A program made the position numbers and the translations under genes. DNA of 29,077 bases from positions 1 through 29,077 of the forward strand of contig JBQTIX010000166.1 in the NCBI GenBank assembly GCA_052387695.1. Direction: 5' to 3'. How positions within the stretch are numbered: the first letter of the stretch is position 1; the number at the start of each line of letters is the position of its first letter. Origin of the DNA: Panacagrimonas sp052387695. GTDB taxonomy: Bacteria; Pseudomonadota; Gammaproteobacteria; Nevskiales; Nevskiaceae. The notes under the pieces were generated by a model. That model saw nothing but the letters and a program-made list of their open reading frames with translations, did no database searches and was not told where the DNA came from. Below, piece after piece: positions 28,842 to 29,077 of this stretch.

Positions 28842-28936
28842 GCCTGTAGGAGTGGCTTTGCCCCGACCGGCGTTCTCACCACGAGTCGCGGTCCGTTCTG
28901 CGAGCACCTGTCGGGGCTTACGCCCCTCCTACAGGC
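28842..28936. repeat. Palindromic repeat of the gcctgtaggag type
   Basis: gcctgtaggagtggctttgc and its following bases pair with gtcggggcttacgcccctcc and tacaggc at the other end, giving arms of about 25 bp with a few mismatches and a central 45-nt loop. It lies upstream of the exported repeat protein gene. Elements with tgtaggag arms are dispersed in many Pseudomonas and Xanthomonas relatives. Confidence 0.75.
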
Positions 28937-29019
28937 GCGCCTGTTTGATGGAAGCCTTCAGCGCGGGGCGCGCCGTTCTCGCGGAGCAAACGGGTGCTCT
29001 CTGGTGCCATGCCGTCCCC

Positions 29020-29077
29020 GGTGGATGCGCTTCGCTTATCCACCCTACGCTGCGCCGGCCTGTAGGGTGGATAAGCG
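29020..29077. repeat. gtagggtggataagcg palindrome at window end
   Basis: cgcttatccaccctac (29033-29048) and gtagggtggataagcg (29062-29077) are perfect 16-bp inverted arms around a 13-nt loop. A related half ggtggatgcgcttcgcttat precedes it at 29020. This is a third, distinct small repeat family and may continue beyond the window. Confidence 0.8.

Noticed and set aside
28824..28936. Terminator formed by the palindromic repeat and the T-run on the minus strand
   Set aside because: The T-run is more than ten bases past the stem and the stem has a 45-nt loop, so it does not fit an intrinsic terminator.

Overview
The window is high-GC DNA that looks like an aerobic, hydrocarbon-using Gammaproteobacterium of the Xanthomonadales/Nevskiales kind. 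That placement is inference. It rests on the mix of an AlkB-type hydroxylase with a FadL-type porin, a GlgE/TreS-maltokinase pair, an ECF sigma factor next to a Ser/Thr kinase, and several palindromic REP-like repeats. No rRNA, tRNA, CRISPR array, transposase or phage gene was seen.

Layout. (1) 1-1199 has no recognisable gene but holds REP-like and inverted repeats; a FadL/OmpP1-type porin follows at 1200. (2) 2820-11651, all on the minus strand, is a lipid/alkane catabolic block. In transcription order it contains a TetR regulator, a collapsed FAD oxidoreductase pseudogene, two acyl-CoA dehydrogenases, an AlkB-like monooxygenase, a PaaG-like enoyl-CoA isomerase/hydratase and an acyl-CoA synthetase closed by a strong terminator. 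A separate zinc-independent MDR reductase gene lies beyond it. A 2,4-dienoyl-CoA-reductase-like SDR is transcribed divergently from the TetR gene; its predicted -10 box lies inside a palindrome that could be the TetR operator. Together these genes would import a hydrophobic substrate, hydroxylate its terminus, activate the acid as a CoA thioester, and desaturate, isomerise and reduce acyl chains, including branched or unsaturated ones.

(3) 12655-16531 carries a periplasmic SUMF/FGE-fold protein without the catalytic cysteines, an AI-2E/PerM-family membrane protein, a small outer-membrane barrel and a small exported EF-hand protein. REP-like elements and a 158-bp element with terminal inverted repeats are interspersed. 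(4) 16752-22129 (minus) is a two-gene alpha-glucan unit: GlgE, then TreS fused to maltokinase, with overlapping stop and start codons (ATGA). It would convert trehalose to maltose, maltose-1-phosphate and alpha-1,4-glucan; the branching enzyme GlgB is not in the window.

(5) 22904-26312 is a convergent signalling pair: an ECF sigma factor whose core-binding region 2.2 has Arg-Thr-Thr-Ala where ordinary ECFs are acidic, and a membrane Ser/Thr kinase with a large helical, TPR-like, probably periplasmic sensor region. This fits the phospho-threonine-activated ECF class. (6) 26412-28718 encodes a large exported protein with seven 55-residue beta-propeller-like repeats, a DUF11-like domain and Ig-like domains. 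The window ends in two families of palindromic repeats.

The observations most worth a second look are the sigma/kinase pair, the TetR palindrome on the SDR promoter, the internally deleted FAD gene inside an otherwise intact cluster, the nested hairpin between alkB and the isomerase gene, and the two inverted-repeat-bounded elements without genes.
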